Positions 1 through 8,218 of a stretch of DNA of 64,000 nucleotides are shown piece after piece. The translations under genes were made by a program, and so were the position numbers. Location: assembly GCF_016595675.1 (NCBI RefSeq), contig NZ_JAENJH010000008.1, positions 113,577 through 177,576 of the forward strand. Reading direction: 5' to 3'. The notes beneath the pieces were generated by a model. That model searched no databases, was not told the origin of the DNA, and saw nothing but the letters and a program-made list of their open reading frames with translations. Every line of letters starts with the position of its first letter. Within the stretch, counting starts at the first letter, position 1. The DNA is from Prauserella cavernicola. GTDB lineage: Bacteria; Actinomycetota; Actinomycetes; Mycobacteriales; Pseudonocardiaceae.

Positions 1-450
1 TCCGAACTGGACATCGAAATCGTCGCCACCATCGACGAGCTGACACGACGGCGGCTCGGTCCCCTTCCCGGCAACATCCGAGCCGTCCCCTACGTGCCCC
101 TCAACGCCCTCATCCCCACCTGCACCGCCGCGATCCACCACGCGGGCCCCGGCACCACGTGCACGATCGCCCGCCACGGTGTGCCGCAGGTGGTGCTGCC
201 GTGGTACTTCGACGAGCCGTACGTGGCGCGCGGGCTGGCCGATGCGGGTGCCGGCATCACCCTCGACCCCGCCGAGGCCACCGGCGGCGCCGTGCGCGAC
301 AGCCTGCGGCGGCTGCTCGGCGAGCCCGCGTTCGCCGTGGCCGCGGGCAGGTTGCGCGACGAGCTGCTGGCCCAGCCGGCCGCCAACGAGCTGGCCGCGC
401 TCCTGCCCGACCTGACCGCCATCCACCGCGGCTCACCCGCCGCGGGCTGA
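1..450 (+). CDS. Antibiotic glycosyltransferase, C-terminal part (GT-1 of tandem array)
   Basis: This frame is open from the first base and ends with TGA at 448-450, so only the last 149 residues are seen; the start lies left of the window. They form the C-terminal, NDP-sugar-binding half of a GT-B fold glycosyltransferase of the EryCIII/DesVII-like macrolide family. The donor motif HHAGPGT is present (HH at bases 139-144), followed by the usual GVPQ and a DEP segment. The sequence is strongly paralogous to the five genes downstream and ends 14 bp before the next start, so it belongs to the same operon. The likely role is transfer of a dTDP-deoxysugar to a growing oligosaccharide. Acceptor and sugar cannot be read from the sequence. 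Confidence 0.9.
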   Translation, partial: SELDIEIVATIDELTRRRLGPLPGNIRAVPYVPLNALIPTCTAAIHHAGPGTTCTIARHGVPQVVLPWYFDEPYVARGLADAGAGITLDPAEATGGAVRDSLRRLLGEPAFAVAAGRLRDELLAQPAANELAALLPDLTAIHRGSPAAG

Positions 451-464
451 CCCCGAGGATCCCC

Positions 465-1778
465 ATGCGCGTCCTGTTCACGACGTATCCGGAAAAGGCC
501 TTCTTCCAGGCCATGGCGCCGCTCGCCTGGGCGCTGCGGACGGCGGGTCACGAGGTCCTCTTCGCCAGCCAGCCCGAACTGGTCGACGACATCATCGACG
601 GCGGGCTGACCGCGGTACCGGTCGGCAGGGACCACGCCACGTGGCGGCTCGCCGAGTCTCACCCCGAGGAGACCGAGGCCGAGCGGGCTGGCCTGCCCTC
701 GCCCTACGACGCCGCGTTCCGGCGGCCCGAGGACCTGTCCTGGGCCGAGATGACCGCCGGGTACCGGCACCACCTGCTGTTGTGGCACAAGATGGACAAC
801 TTCCCGATGATCGACGACCTCGTCGCACTGGCCAGGCACTGGAAACCGGACCTCGTCATCTGGGAACCCACCACCTACGCCGGCGCCATCGCCGCCAAGG
901 CCAGCGGCGCCGCGCACGCGAGACTGCTGTGGAGCATCGACGTCTTCGCCACGGCCAGACAGCACTATCTCCGGCTGCGCGAGCGGCAGCCGGCCGAGGC
1001 CAGGACCGATCCCATGGGCGAGTGGCTGCGCGGCTATGCCGACAGGTACGGCTTCGCCTACGACGAGGACCTGATCAACGGGCAGTTCACCATCGACCTG
1101 CTCCCCGAATCGTTGCGGCTGGAGGCGCCCGGACTGCGCTACCTCCCGGTGCAGTACGTGCCCTACGGCGGCAAGGCGGTCGTCCCAGACTGGCTCTCGC
1201 ACCCGCCCCGGCGGCCCCGGGTCGCACTCACCCTCGGCATCACGGCCACGAACCGGTTCGCGGGCTACACCGTCGACGTCCAGTCCATCTTGGACTCGTT
1301 GTCCGACCTGGACATCGAGGTGGTCGCCGCGATCGCCCGGCAGGAACAGGACAAGCTCGCCCGCATCCCTGACAACACCCGCGTGGTCTCGTTCACGCCC
1401 CTGCACGCCCTCATGCCCACCTGCTCGGCCGTCATCCACCACGCGGGACCGGGAACGCTGCGCACGACGAGCCGGTACGGCGTGCCCCAGCTGATGCTGC
1501 CGTGGGACTTCGACGAACCGGAGCTCGCGCGCGGACTCGCCGCGCAGGGGGCCGGGCTCGTGCTGGATCCGGGTGAGGCGAGCGGTGAGGCCGTGCGCGC
1601 ACACCTGCTGCGGCTGCTGCGGGAGCCGGAGTTCGCCCTGGCCGCCGGGCGGTTACGGGACGACATGCTCGCCACGCCCTCCCCGAACGAGCTGGCCGGC
1701 GAGCTCGAACGGCTCTGCGCCACCTACCGACACCCGAGCCCGGAACCTCAGCGCACAGGACCAGGAGGCACCCCATGA
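465..1778 (+). CDS. EryCIII/DesVII-like glycosyltransferase (GT-2)
   Basis: This 437-residue GT-B glycosyltransferase probably uses a dTDP-deoxysugar. The N-terminus MRVLFTTYPEK followed by ALRTAGHEV is the acceptor-side Rossmann start shared by the whole array, so the ATG at 465 is preferred over in-frame codons upstream, which would run into the previous gene. The donor motif HHAGPGT lies at residues 325-331, followed by GVPQLMLPWDFDEP. The stop overlaps the next ATG (ATGA at 1775-1778), giving translational coupling. A rare TTA leucine codon at 1653-1655 could place the array under bldA control. No separate P450-like activator protein of the DesVIII type is visible. The sugar and acceptor are unknown. 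Confidence 0.92.
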   Translation: MRVLFTTYPEKAFFQAMAPLAWALRTAGHEVLFASQPELVDDIIDGGLTAVPVGRDHATWRLAESHPEETEAERAGLPSPYDAAFRRPEDLSWAEMTAGYRHHLLLWHKMDNFPMIDDLVALARHWKPDLVIWEPTTYAGAIAAKASGAAHARLLWSIDVFATARQHYLRLRERQPAEARTDPMGEWLRGYADRYGFAYDEDLINGQFTIDLLPESLRLEAPGLRYLPVQYVPYGGKAVVPDWLSHPPRRPRVALTLGITATNRFAGYTVDVQSILDSLSDLDIEVVAAIARQEQDKLARIPDNTRVVSFTPLHALMPTCSAVIHHAGPGTLRTTSRYGVPQLMLPWDFDEPELARGLAAQGAGLVLDPGEASGEAVRAHLLRLLREPEFALAAGRLRDDMLATPSPNELAGELERLCATYRHPSPEPQRTGPGGTP

Positions 1779-3055
1779 ACGTGCTGTTCGTCAGCTATCC
1801 GGAGAAGACCCACTTCCTGCCGATGGTCCCGGTGGCCTGGGCGCTGCGTACGGCGGGGCACGAGGTCCGGGTCGCCAGCCAGCCCGGATTCTCCGAGGTG
1901 ATCACCCAGGCTGGGCTCACCGCCGTGCCGGTCGGCACCGATCGCGACTCCCAGCGGATGCTGCAGGCGCACCCGGACTATCTCGACCTTCGCGGGCCCC
2001 GTGCCGAGGACGGCGACATGTGGCGGGAAGGCGCCCAGGAGAGCAACTGGGAGCACCTGCGGGAGGAGTACGAGAGCGCCGTCCAGTGGTGGCACCGGAT
2101 GGACAACTTCCCCCTCATCGCCGACCTGGTCGACTTCGCCCGCCACTGGAAACCCGACCTGGTCGTCTGGGAACCCAGCACGTACGCGGGCGCGATCGCG
2201 GCGAAGGCCTGCGGCGCGGCCCATGCCAGGCTGACGAACGGACCGGACGTGCTCGGCGGGTGCCGCGAGACGTATCTCAGGGTGATGAACCAGCAGCCGC
2301 CGGAGAACCGCGACGACCCGCTCGCGAACTGGCTCGGCCGCTACGCCCGTGAGGCGGGCGGCGAGTTCACCGAGGACATGGCCACCGGCCACTTCACCAT
2401 CGAACAGCTGCCGGGCTCGCTGCGGGTGGACGCCGACCTCGAGTACGTTCCCGTGCGGTACGTCCCCTACGGCGGCCCCGCGGTGCTGCCGCGGTGGCTG
2501 TGGGACGACCCGCCCACGCGGCCGAGGGTCGCGCTCACGCTCGGCACCACCGCCACCGAGCGCTTCGACGGCTACAGCATCGACGTCCGCGCCGTCCTCG
2601 ACGCGCTGGCCGGCCTCGACGTCGAGGTGGTCGCCACGATCCCGGAGTCCGAACAACTCAAGCTCGGATCGCTGCCCGGAAACGTGCGGGCGGTGCCTTT
2701 CGTGCCGCTGCACGCTCTGGTTCCCACGTGCTCGGCGGTGATCCACCACGCGGGCTTCGGCACGCTGTGCACGACAGCCCTGCACGGCGTCCCGCAGCTG
2801 ATCCTGCCCTGGGACTTCTTCGACGAGGCCGAGCTCGCCGACCGGGTCGCCGAGCACGGTGGCGGTCTGGTCGTGCACCGCACGGACGACGTGGGCACCG
2901 TCGTCAGGGACAGCCTGGTCCGCATCCTTGACGAGCCCGAGTTCGCGGAACGTGCCCGGGCACTGAGCACCGAGATGCGGGACCTGCCCACCCCCAACGA
3001 GCTCGTTGCCCGGCTCGAGGAACTGGTCACCAAGTACCGCGGTCCGCGAGGCTGA
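1775..3055 (+). CDS. EryCIII/DesVII-like glycosyltransferase (GT-3)
   Basis: This 426-residue GT-B glycosyltransferase is paralogous to its neighbours along its whole length. It starts MNVLFVSYPEK and has the conserved mid-segment YAGAIAAKACGAAH. The donor motif is HHAGFGT (HH at residues 324-325), with Phe where most copies have Pro. An extra Phe in PWDFFDEAEL lengthens the loop after the donor motif relative to GT-2. The ribosome-binding site AGGAGG lies inside the end of GT-2 and the start overlaps its stop by 4 bp. It should act in the same pathway as the flanking enzymes on a different sugar or position. Nothing in the sequence assigns the substrate. Confidence 0.92.
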   Translation: MNVLFVSYPEKTHFLPMVPVAWALRTAGHEVRVASQPGFSEVITQAGLTAVPVGTDRDSQRMLQAHPDYLDLRGPRAEDGDMWREGAQESNWEHLREEYESAVQWWHRMDNFPLIADLVDFARHWKPDLVVWEPSTYAGAIAAKACGAAHARLTNGPDVLGGCRETYLRVMNQQPPENRDDPLANWLGRYAREAGGEFTEDMATGHFTIEQLPGSLRVDADLEYVPVRYVPYGGPAVLPRWLWDDPPTRPRVALTLGTTATERFDGYSIDVRAVLDALAGLDVEVVATIPESEQLKLGSLPGNVRAVPFVPLHALVPTCSAVIHHAGFGTLCTTALHGVPQLILPWDFFDEAELADRVAEHGGGLVVHRTDDVGTVVRDSLVRILDEPEFAERARALSTEMRDLPTPNELVARLEELVTKYRGPRG

Positions 3056-3078
3056 CGGCCGACACCGACGAGGAAGTC

Positions 3079-4359
3079 ATGCGAGTCCTGTTCGTCTCCT
3101 ACCCCGAGAAGACCGTCTTCCAGTACCTGGTCCCACTGGCGTGGGCCCTGCGCACGGCGGGACACGAGGTCGCCTTCGCCGGCCAGGGGAACTTCACCGA
3201 CGTCATCACCCAGGCCGGCCTCACGGCGGTCCCGGTCAGCGACAACGCCGAGCCGTGGCGGGTCACCAACCTCACCGCCGACCAGCTCGAGTCGGAGCGG
3301 GCAGGCCTGCCCGCGCCCTACGACGTCGCCGACGACCCCGGCAAGGCCACGTGGGAGTACCTGCGGGACGGCTACGCCGACCGCGTGGTCGGCCGGTACG
3401 TGATGGAGAGCATCCCGATGATCCCGGGCCTGGTCTCCTACGCCCGGTACTGGCGGCCAGACCTGGTGGTCTGGGAGTCGAACTGCGCGGCGGGGCCGAT
3501 CGCGGCCAAGGCCTGCGGGGCCGCGAACGTCAGAGTCCTTTTCGGACAGGACATCTTCGGTGTCACCCGAGCCCACTACCTGCGGTTGCGCGAGCGGCAG
3601 CCGGACGGCGACCGAGCCGACCCCTTCGCGGACTGGCTCGGCGAGAACGCGCGTGCGTACGGAGCGGAGTTCTCCGAGGACATGGTGACCGGTCAGGCCA
3701 CCATCGACCAGTTTCCCACCTCACTGCAGGCGCGGGCGGACGGGTTGCGCTACCTCGCCACCCAGTACGTTCCGTACGGCGGGCCCGCCGTCGTGCCGAG
3801 GTGGTTGTGGGAACCGCCGAAGCGGCCACGCGTCGGCCTGACGATGGGCCTGTCCGCCACCGAGCATTTCAACGGATACACCGTCGACATGGCCACGCTG
3901 CTCACCAATCTGTCCGAACTGGACGTCGAGGTGGTCGCCACGGTCGCCGACTCCGTGCGGGAACGGCTGGGTCCCCTGCCGGACAACGTACGCACCGTTT
4001 CCTACGTGCCGTTGCACGCACTGGCGCCCACGTGCTCGGCATTCGTGCACCACGCCGGTGCCGCGACACTCGCCACCGTCTCGAGGTACGGCGTGCCACA
4101 GCTGGCTGTGCACCTGCACTTCGACCAGCCGATGTACGCGAGGAGGCTCGCGGAGCACGGTGCGGGGATCGCCATTCCCAACGACGAGGCCACCGGCCGC
4201 TCCGTCAGGGACGGCGTGCGACGACTGCTGACCGAGCCCACCTTCCGGGAACGCGCCAACGAGCTGCGCGACGAGATCAGGGCTGCCCCGGCGCCGAACG
4301 AGATCGTCCGGCAGTTGGAGGAGCTCGCCACCGGGCACCGTAGCCCGGTACCCGGCTGA
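3079..4359 (+). CDS. EryCIII/DesVII-like glycosyltransferase with altered donor motif (GT-4)
   Basis: This 426-residue member of the tandem array starts MRVLFVSYPEK at an ATG 23 bp after GT-3. The conserved donor-binding motif HHAGPGT reads HHAGAAT (HH at residues 324-325), so the Gly that normally contacts the donor phosphates is Ala. The mid-segment is also divergent: YAGAIAAK becomes AAGPIAAK. The rest of the fold, including GVPQ and the FDQP segment, is intact and the frame is undamaged. It therefore looks like a working enzyme with changed donor use, though loss of activity is possible. The position between coupled paralogs indicates expression with the rest of the array. Confidence 0.9.
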   Translation: MRVLFVSYPEKTVFQYLVPLAWALRTAGHEVAFAGQGNFTDVITQAGLTAVPVSDNAEPWRVTNLTADQLESERAGLPAPYDVADDPGKATWEYLRDGYADRVVGRYVMESIPMIPGLVSYARYWRPDLVVWESNCAAGPIAAKACGAANVRVLFGQDIFGVTRAHYLRLRERQPDGDRADPFADWLGENARAYGAEFSEDMVTGQATIDQFPTSLQARADGLRYLATQYVPYGGPAVVPRWLWEPPKRPRVGLTMGLSATEHFNGYTVDMATLLTNLSELDVEVVATVADSVRERLGPLPDNVRTVSYVPLHALAPTCSAFVHHAGAATLATVSRYGVPQLAVHLHFDQPMYARRLAEHGAGIAIPNDEATGRSVRDGVRRLLTEPTFRERANELRDEIRAAPAPNEIVRQLEELATGHRSPVPG

Positions 4360-4384
4360 CGTTCACCGACCACGGGAGACGACG

Positions 4385-5650
4385 ATGCGCATCCTGTTCG
4401 CCACCTACGCCGAGAAGACACACCTGCTCGCGATGACACCGCTGGCGTGGGCGGCGCGTACCGCGGGTCACGAGGTCAGTGTCGCCAGCCAACCCGAACT
4501 GACCGACGAGATCACCCGCGCGGGCCTGACCGCCGTACCGGTGGGACGCAACCACCGCATCTGGCGGATGATCGAGCTCAATCCGGAGTGGATGGAGGCC
4601 GACCAGGGCGGCATCTCCGAGCCGTACGACGTCGCCGAGGCGCCGGACAAGGCCACGTGGGAGTACCTGACCAACGGCTACGCCGAGGCGGTACCAGGCT
4701 GGCACCGGCTCGAGAACGCCACCATGATCGCCGGGCTGGTCGAGTACGCCCGGTACTGGCAACCGGATCTCGTGATCTGGGACCCGTCCACGTACGCGGG
4801 CGCGATCGCGGCCAAGGCCTGCGGTGCGGTTCACGGCAGGCTCATGTTCAGCGTCGACATCTTCGGGTTCACCCGGGCCCGGTACCTGGACCTCGCCCGC
4901 GAGCGCGGAGCGCACGACCGCGCCGACCCACTGGCCGACTGGCTCGGTGGCTACGCGCGCAAGTACGGCGCCGAGTTCTCCGAGGACATGGTCACCGGTC
5001 AGTTCACCGTCGACCAGTTGCCTGACCCGCTGCGGCTGGATCCGGACACCGAACACCTCCCCATGCGCTACATCCCGTACGGCGGAGCAGCGGTCGTGCC
5101 GGAGTGGACCGGCAAGCCTCCCGAGCGGCCGAGGGTCGCGCTCACGCTCGGGGTGAGCACGAAGGCCCATCTGGACCAGTACGCCGTGTCGGTCAAGGAC
5201 ATCCTCGCCTCGATCGCGGACCTCGACATCGAAGTGGTGGCGACCGTGTCGGACAGCGCTCAGGGTGAGCTGGGAACGATTCCCGACAACGCCAGGATCG
5301 TGCCCTACGTGCCGCTGCACGCGCTGGCACCGTCGTGCTCGGCGGTGATCCACCACGCCGGTCCAGGCACGCTCTGCACCATGGCGCTCGGCGGCGTTGT
5401 CCAGCTGGCGCTGCCCTGGCTGTTCGACGAGCCGCTGCTGGCGCGGCAGCTCGCGAGCCAGGGAGCGGGGCTGGCGACGAACGCGACCGACGCCACCGGC
5501 GAATCGGTGCGCGACGACCTTCTCCGGCTCTTGCGGGAACCGCGGTTCCAGACCCGCGCGGACGAGCTCAGGGACGGAATGCTCGCCCAGCCCACCCCCA
5601 ACCAGATCGTGACACGGCTGGAGGAACTGGCCGTCGAATACCGGCACTGA
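4385..5650 (+). CDS. EryCIII/DesVII-like glycosyltransferase (GT-5)
   Basis: This 421-residue GT-B glycosyltransferase starts MRILFATYAEKTH at an ATG 25 bp after GT-4, with GGGAGACGACG upstream as a plausible ribosome-binding site. The donor motif HHAGPGT is intact (HH at residues 323-324). The usual GVPQ that follows is GVVQ, a small deviation beside the sugar-binding loop. YAGAIAAKACGAVH and YGGAAVVPEW in the linker region match the other copies. It is the fifth gene of the array and ends 21 bp before the sixth. It should transfer one deoxysugar of the oligosaccharide; which one is not visible from sequence. Confidence 0.92.
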   Translation: MRILFATYAEKTHLLAMTPLAWAARTAGHEVSVASQPELTDEITRAGLTAVPVGRNHRIWRMIELNPEWMEADQGGISEPYDVAEAPDKATWEYLTNGYAEAVPGWHRLENATMIAGLVEYARYWQPDLVIWDPSTYAGAIAAKACGAVHGRLMFSVDIFGFTRARYLDLARERGAHDRADPLADWLGGYARKYGAEFSEDMVTGQFTVDQLPDPLRLDPDTEHLPMRYIPYGGAAVVPEWTGKPPERPRVALTLGVSTKAHLDQYAVSVKDILASIADLDIEVVATVSDSAQGELGTIPDNARIVPYVPLHALAPSCSAVIHHAGPGTLCTMALGGVVQLALPWLFDEPLLARQLASQGAGLATNATDATGESVRDDLLRLLREPRFQTRADELRDGMLAQPTPNQIVTRLEELAVEYRH

Positions 5651-5671
5651 CCGGCAAGGGAGCGAGTACCA

Positions 5672-6934
5672 GTGCGAGTTCTGCTGACCACGGTGGCCGA
5701 CAGCACCCACTTCATGGCCACGGTGCCACTGGCGTGGGCGCTGCGGACGGCCGGACACGAGGTGCGGGTGGCGAGCCAGCCCCCCATGACCGCCACGATC
5801 ACCCAGGCCGGTCTGACCGCACAGCCGGTCGGCCGAGCTCTCGACCTGGGCAGGCTCGAGACCGAGGTCGACCGCGACGCGGTGCGCAAGGACCTGCCTC
5901 CGCCGTACCACGCAGCCGAATTGTCCGAGTCCGAACTCGACTGGCCGACGCTGCTCGCCGAGTACCGGGAGGCCACCCTCTGGTGGCACAAGCTCGACAA
6001 CGTCCCAATGATCAACGACCTGGTGTCCTTCGCCCGGCAGTGGCAGCCCGACCTCGTCCTGTGGGAGCCGACGACGTTCGCGGGAGCCATCGCCGCGCGG
6101 GCCTGCGGCGCGGCACACGGCCGGGTGCTCTACACGCTGGACGTGTTCGGGAAGACCAGACAACACTTCCTGAGGCTCCAGCAGTCGCGGCCCGCGCACG
6201 AGCGGGAGGACCCGATCGCCGACTTCCTCGGTGGCTACGTCGGCGGCGACTTCGCCGAGGACCTGGTCACCGGCCAGTTCACCATCGAGCAGCTACCACC
6301 GCCCCTGCGCATGTCCGCGGACCTGGACTACGTGCCGATGCGCTACGTCCAGTACGGCGGCCCGGCGGTCGTCCCGGACTGGGTCCGCACTCCACCGTCC
6401 AGGCCCAGGGTCGTGCTCACGCTGGGGATCAGTGCGACCGAGCACTTCGACGGCTACACCATCGACATTCCCGAGGTGCTCGACGCGCTCTCGGACCTCG
6501 ACATCGAGCTGGTCGCGACCATCGCCGAGGAGGAACAGGGAAAACTGGGACCGGTGCCGGACAACACGCGGGTGGTGTCCTACGTGCCGTTGCCCTCGAT
6601 CGTGCCGAGCTGTGCCGCGGTGATCCACCACGCGGGCTTCGGCACCCTGTCCACGGTGTCCCGGTTCGGTGTACCCCAGCTGGCGGTGCCCTTCCACTTC
6701 GACCAGCCCTCCTTCGCGCGCAGGCTGGCCGCTCAGGGCTCCACGCTGATGCTCCACTCCGACCAGGCGAGCGGCGACGCCGTCCGAACCGGACTCCTGC
6801 GGGTGCTGGAAGAACCGGAGTTCCGTACGCGGGCCGGCGCGTTGCGCTCGGACGTCCTCGCCATGCCCACACCCAACGAGGTGGTGACCCAGCTGGAACA
6901 GCTCGTCACCAAGCACCGCGACACCAACAGCTGA
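5672..6934 (+). CDS. EryCIII/DesVII-like glycosyltransferase (GT-6)
   Basis: This 420-residue GT-B glycosyltransferase is the last gene of the tandem array. It starts at a GTG (MRVLLTTVADSTHF), 21 bp after GT-5, and its N-terminal loop differs from the YPEK type of the earlier copies. The donor motif is HHAGFGT (HH at residues 319-320), followed by GVPQLAVPFHFDQP, close to GT-4 in this segment. The gene is followed within 12 bp by a very stable GC-rich hairpin, which should end the transcript of the array. As with its paralogs, family membership is clear but substrate is not. Confidence 0.92.
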   Translation: MRVLLTTVADSTHFMATVPLAWALRTAGHEVRVASQPPMTATITQAGLTAQPVGRALDLGRLETEVDRDAVRKDLPPPYHAAELSESELDWPTLLAEYREATLWWHKLDNVPMINDLVSFARQWQPDLVLWEPTTFAGAIAARACGAAHGRVLYTLDVFGKTRQHFLRLQQSRPAHEREDPIADFLGGYVGGDFAEDLVTGQFTIEQLPPPLRMSADLDYVPMRYVQYGGPAVVPDWVRTPPSRPRVVLTLGISATEHFDGYTIDIPEVLDALSDLDIELVATIAEEEQGKLGPVPDNTRVVSYVPLPSIVPSCAAVIHHAGFGTLSTVSRFGVPQLAVPFHFDQPSFARRLAAQGSTLMLHSDQASGDAVRTGLLRVLEEPEFRTRAGALRSDVLAMPTPNEVVTQLEQLVTKHRDTNS

Positions 6935-6945
6935 GCTCATGTGAC

Positions 6946-6982
6946 AGGGGCGGGGCCTTCCGACGTGGAAGGCCCCGCCCCT
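6946..6982. terminator. Bidirectional hairpin terminator between GT-6 and methyltransferase
   Basis: A perfect 16-bp inverted repeat (arms 6946-6961 and 6967-6982, 5-base loop GACGT) lies between two convergent genes. There is no strong T-run, as is common in GC-rich actinomycetes. It should insulate the + strand glycosyltransferase array from the minus-strand operon that ends at 6997. Confidence 0.85.
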
Positions 6983-6996
6983 GCGCTACGTGCGGG

Positions 6997-7869
6997 TCAG
7001 GCCGCGGTGGGCAGATGCCCTGCCATCAGCAGCACACCTTCGTTGCCGCCGTCCTGCATACGCTTCATCCAGCGGAGGTTCTCCGGGCCGGGACCGAGTT
7101 CGACGATGCGCTGGAACTCGGGACTCAGCTCCTCATCGCCGTGGTCGCGCAGGTACTCGTAGATGGCCTCGTAGACGCCGACATAGGTGTAGCGGGTGTG
7201 CTCGCTGACGTCGGTGAGCTCGTCGACCACCAGCCCCGCCTCGGCGGCGAAGGCCCGGTAGTCGTCCAGGCTCACCAGTGGAGCGGCCCGGAAGACCGAC
7301 AGCGAGTGGGCCAGCTCGTGCTCGTCCTCGTCGCCCATGGCCCGGCCCTTGTCGAGCGCGTCGGTGAGCGCCACCCGGCCACCCGGCTTGAGCACCCTGG
7401 CGATCTGCGCCAGCACCCGGGACCGGTCCGGAATGTGCACGATGGACTCGAAGGCGAGCACGGCGTCGAACGAGTCGTCCGGGAACGGCAGAGCCAGTGC
7501 GTCGGCCCGCTCGAAGGCGGCCCGATCACTCAGGCCCGAGCTACGGGCGTTCTCGTTGGCCAGCTCGACGTCCTTGGCGCTGACGGAGATACCGACCACG
7601 TGCGCACCCGTGGACCTGGCCACCTGGACGCCCGGTTTTCCCGTGCCACAACCGAGATCGAGCACGCGGTCACCGGGTGCGACCCGCAACCGCTCGGCCA
7701 TGATGTCGGTGAAACGTTCCGCGGCTTGTTCGAACGTGCTGTCGTCGTCGGGACCCGTCCAGTACCCGTAATGCATGCTCCCACCCTGGAAACGGGTGAG
7801 AAAGCGGTTCACCTCATCGTAGAAGGCACCTACCTCGGTGGGGCTGCTGTGTCTGTACTCGACTGGCAT
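6997..7869 (-). CDS. SAM-dependent methyltransferase (UbiE/MycE-like class I)
   Basis: This 290-residue class I methyltransferase has the SAM-binding motif VLDLGCGTGKPG near residue 68, an acidic post-I region and a VLKPGG motif. The N-terminus (FYDEVNRFL, HYGYWTGPDD) resembles small-molecule O-, N- or C-methyltransferases of antibiotic pathways such as rifamycin and sugar methyltransferases, not rRNA enzymes. GAGGATGA precedes the ATG. It is the last gene of the rmlA-ligase-TAL operon, separated from the small membrane protein by 41 bp. It may methylate a sugar hydroxyl or amino group, or the coumaroyl/caffeoyl moiety. The sequence does not decide between these. Confidence 0.85.
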   Translation of the reverse strand: MPVEYRHSSPTEVGAFYDEVNRFLTRFQGGSMHYGYWTGPDDDSTFEQAAERFTDIMAERLRVAPGDRVLDLGCGTGKPGVQVARSTGAHVVGISVSAKDVELANENARSSGLSDRAAFERADALALPFPDDSFDAVLAFESIVHIPDRSRVLAQIARVLKPGGRVALTDALDKGRAMGDEDEHELAHSLSVFRAAPLVSLDDYRAFAAEAGLVVDELTDVSEHTRYTYVGVYEAIYEYLRDHGDEELSPEFQRIVELGPGPENLRWMKRMQDGGNEGVLLMAGHLPTAA

Positions 7870-7910
7870 TCATCCTCACAGAAGGCTTCGAATGAGAGTG
7901 GTACGCGGCC

Positions 7911-8117
7911 CTACTTCCGTGCCTTGTGCTCGGTGAGCAGAACCACGACGAAGCCGACGACGATGAGGCCGATGTAGGCCACGACCTCGTTTCCCTCGAG
8001 CGCCGGCACATACTGCGCGACCGCGAAGAAACGGAACCACCCGACGAACTCGTTGATCAGTCCGGCGACTCCCAGGAGCATCAGAAGTCCACCGACGAAG
8101 GAGATCACTTGCCTCAT
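7911..8117 (-). CDS. Small two-helix membrane protein
   Basis: This is a 68-residue protein with two predicted transmembrane segments (about residues 6-24 and 44-62) separated by a short loop, and a basic tail HKARK. It resembles generic small actinomycete membrane proteins and I do not recognise a family function. It lies on the same strand as the TAL and methyltransferase genes, 101 bp after TAL. It could be a housekeeping protein that landed in the operon or an accessory factor in export. The ATG at 8115-8117 is the only reasonable start. Confidence 0.65.
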   Translation of the reverse strand: MRQVISFVGGLLMLLGVAGLINEFVGWFRFFAVAQYVPALEGNEVVAYIGLIVVGFVVVLLTEHKARK

Positions 8118-8218
8118 GCCGGGGAAGGTACCGCACCGGAAGTCCCCGGGTCATCGCCCCGAAGTGGGTCCGGCACGCGACTTTGGTCTGGTTCCGACCG
8201 CACCGCGGCGCTGTCAGC

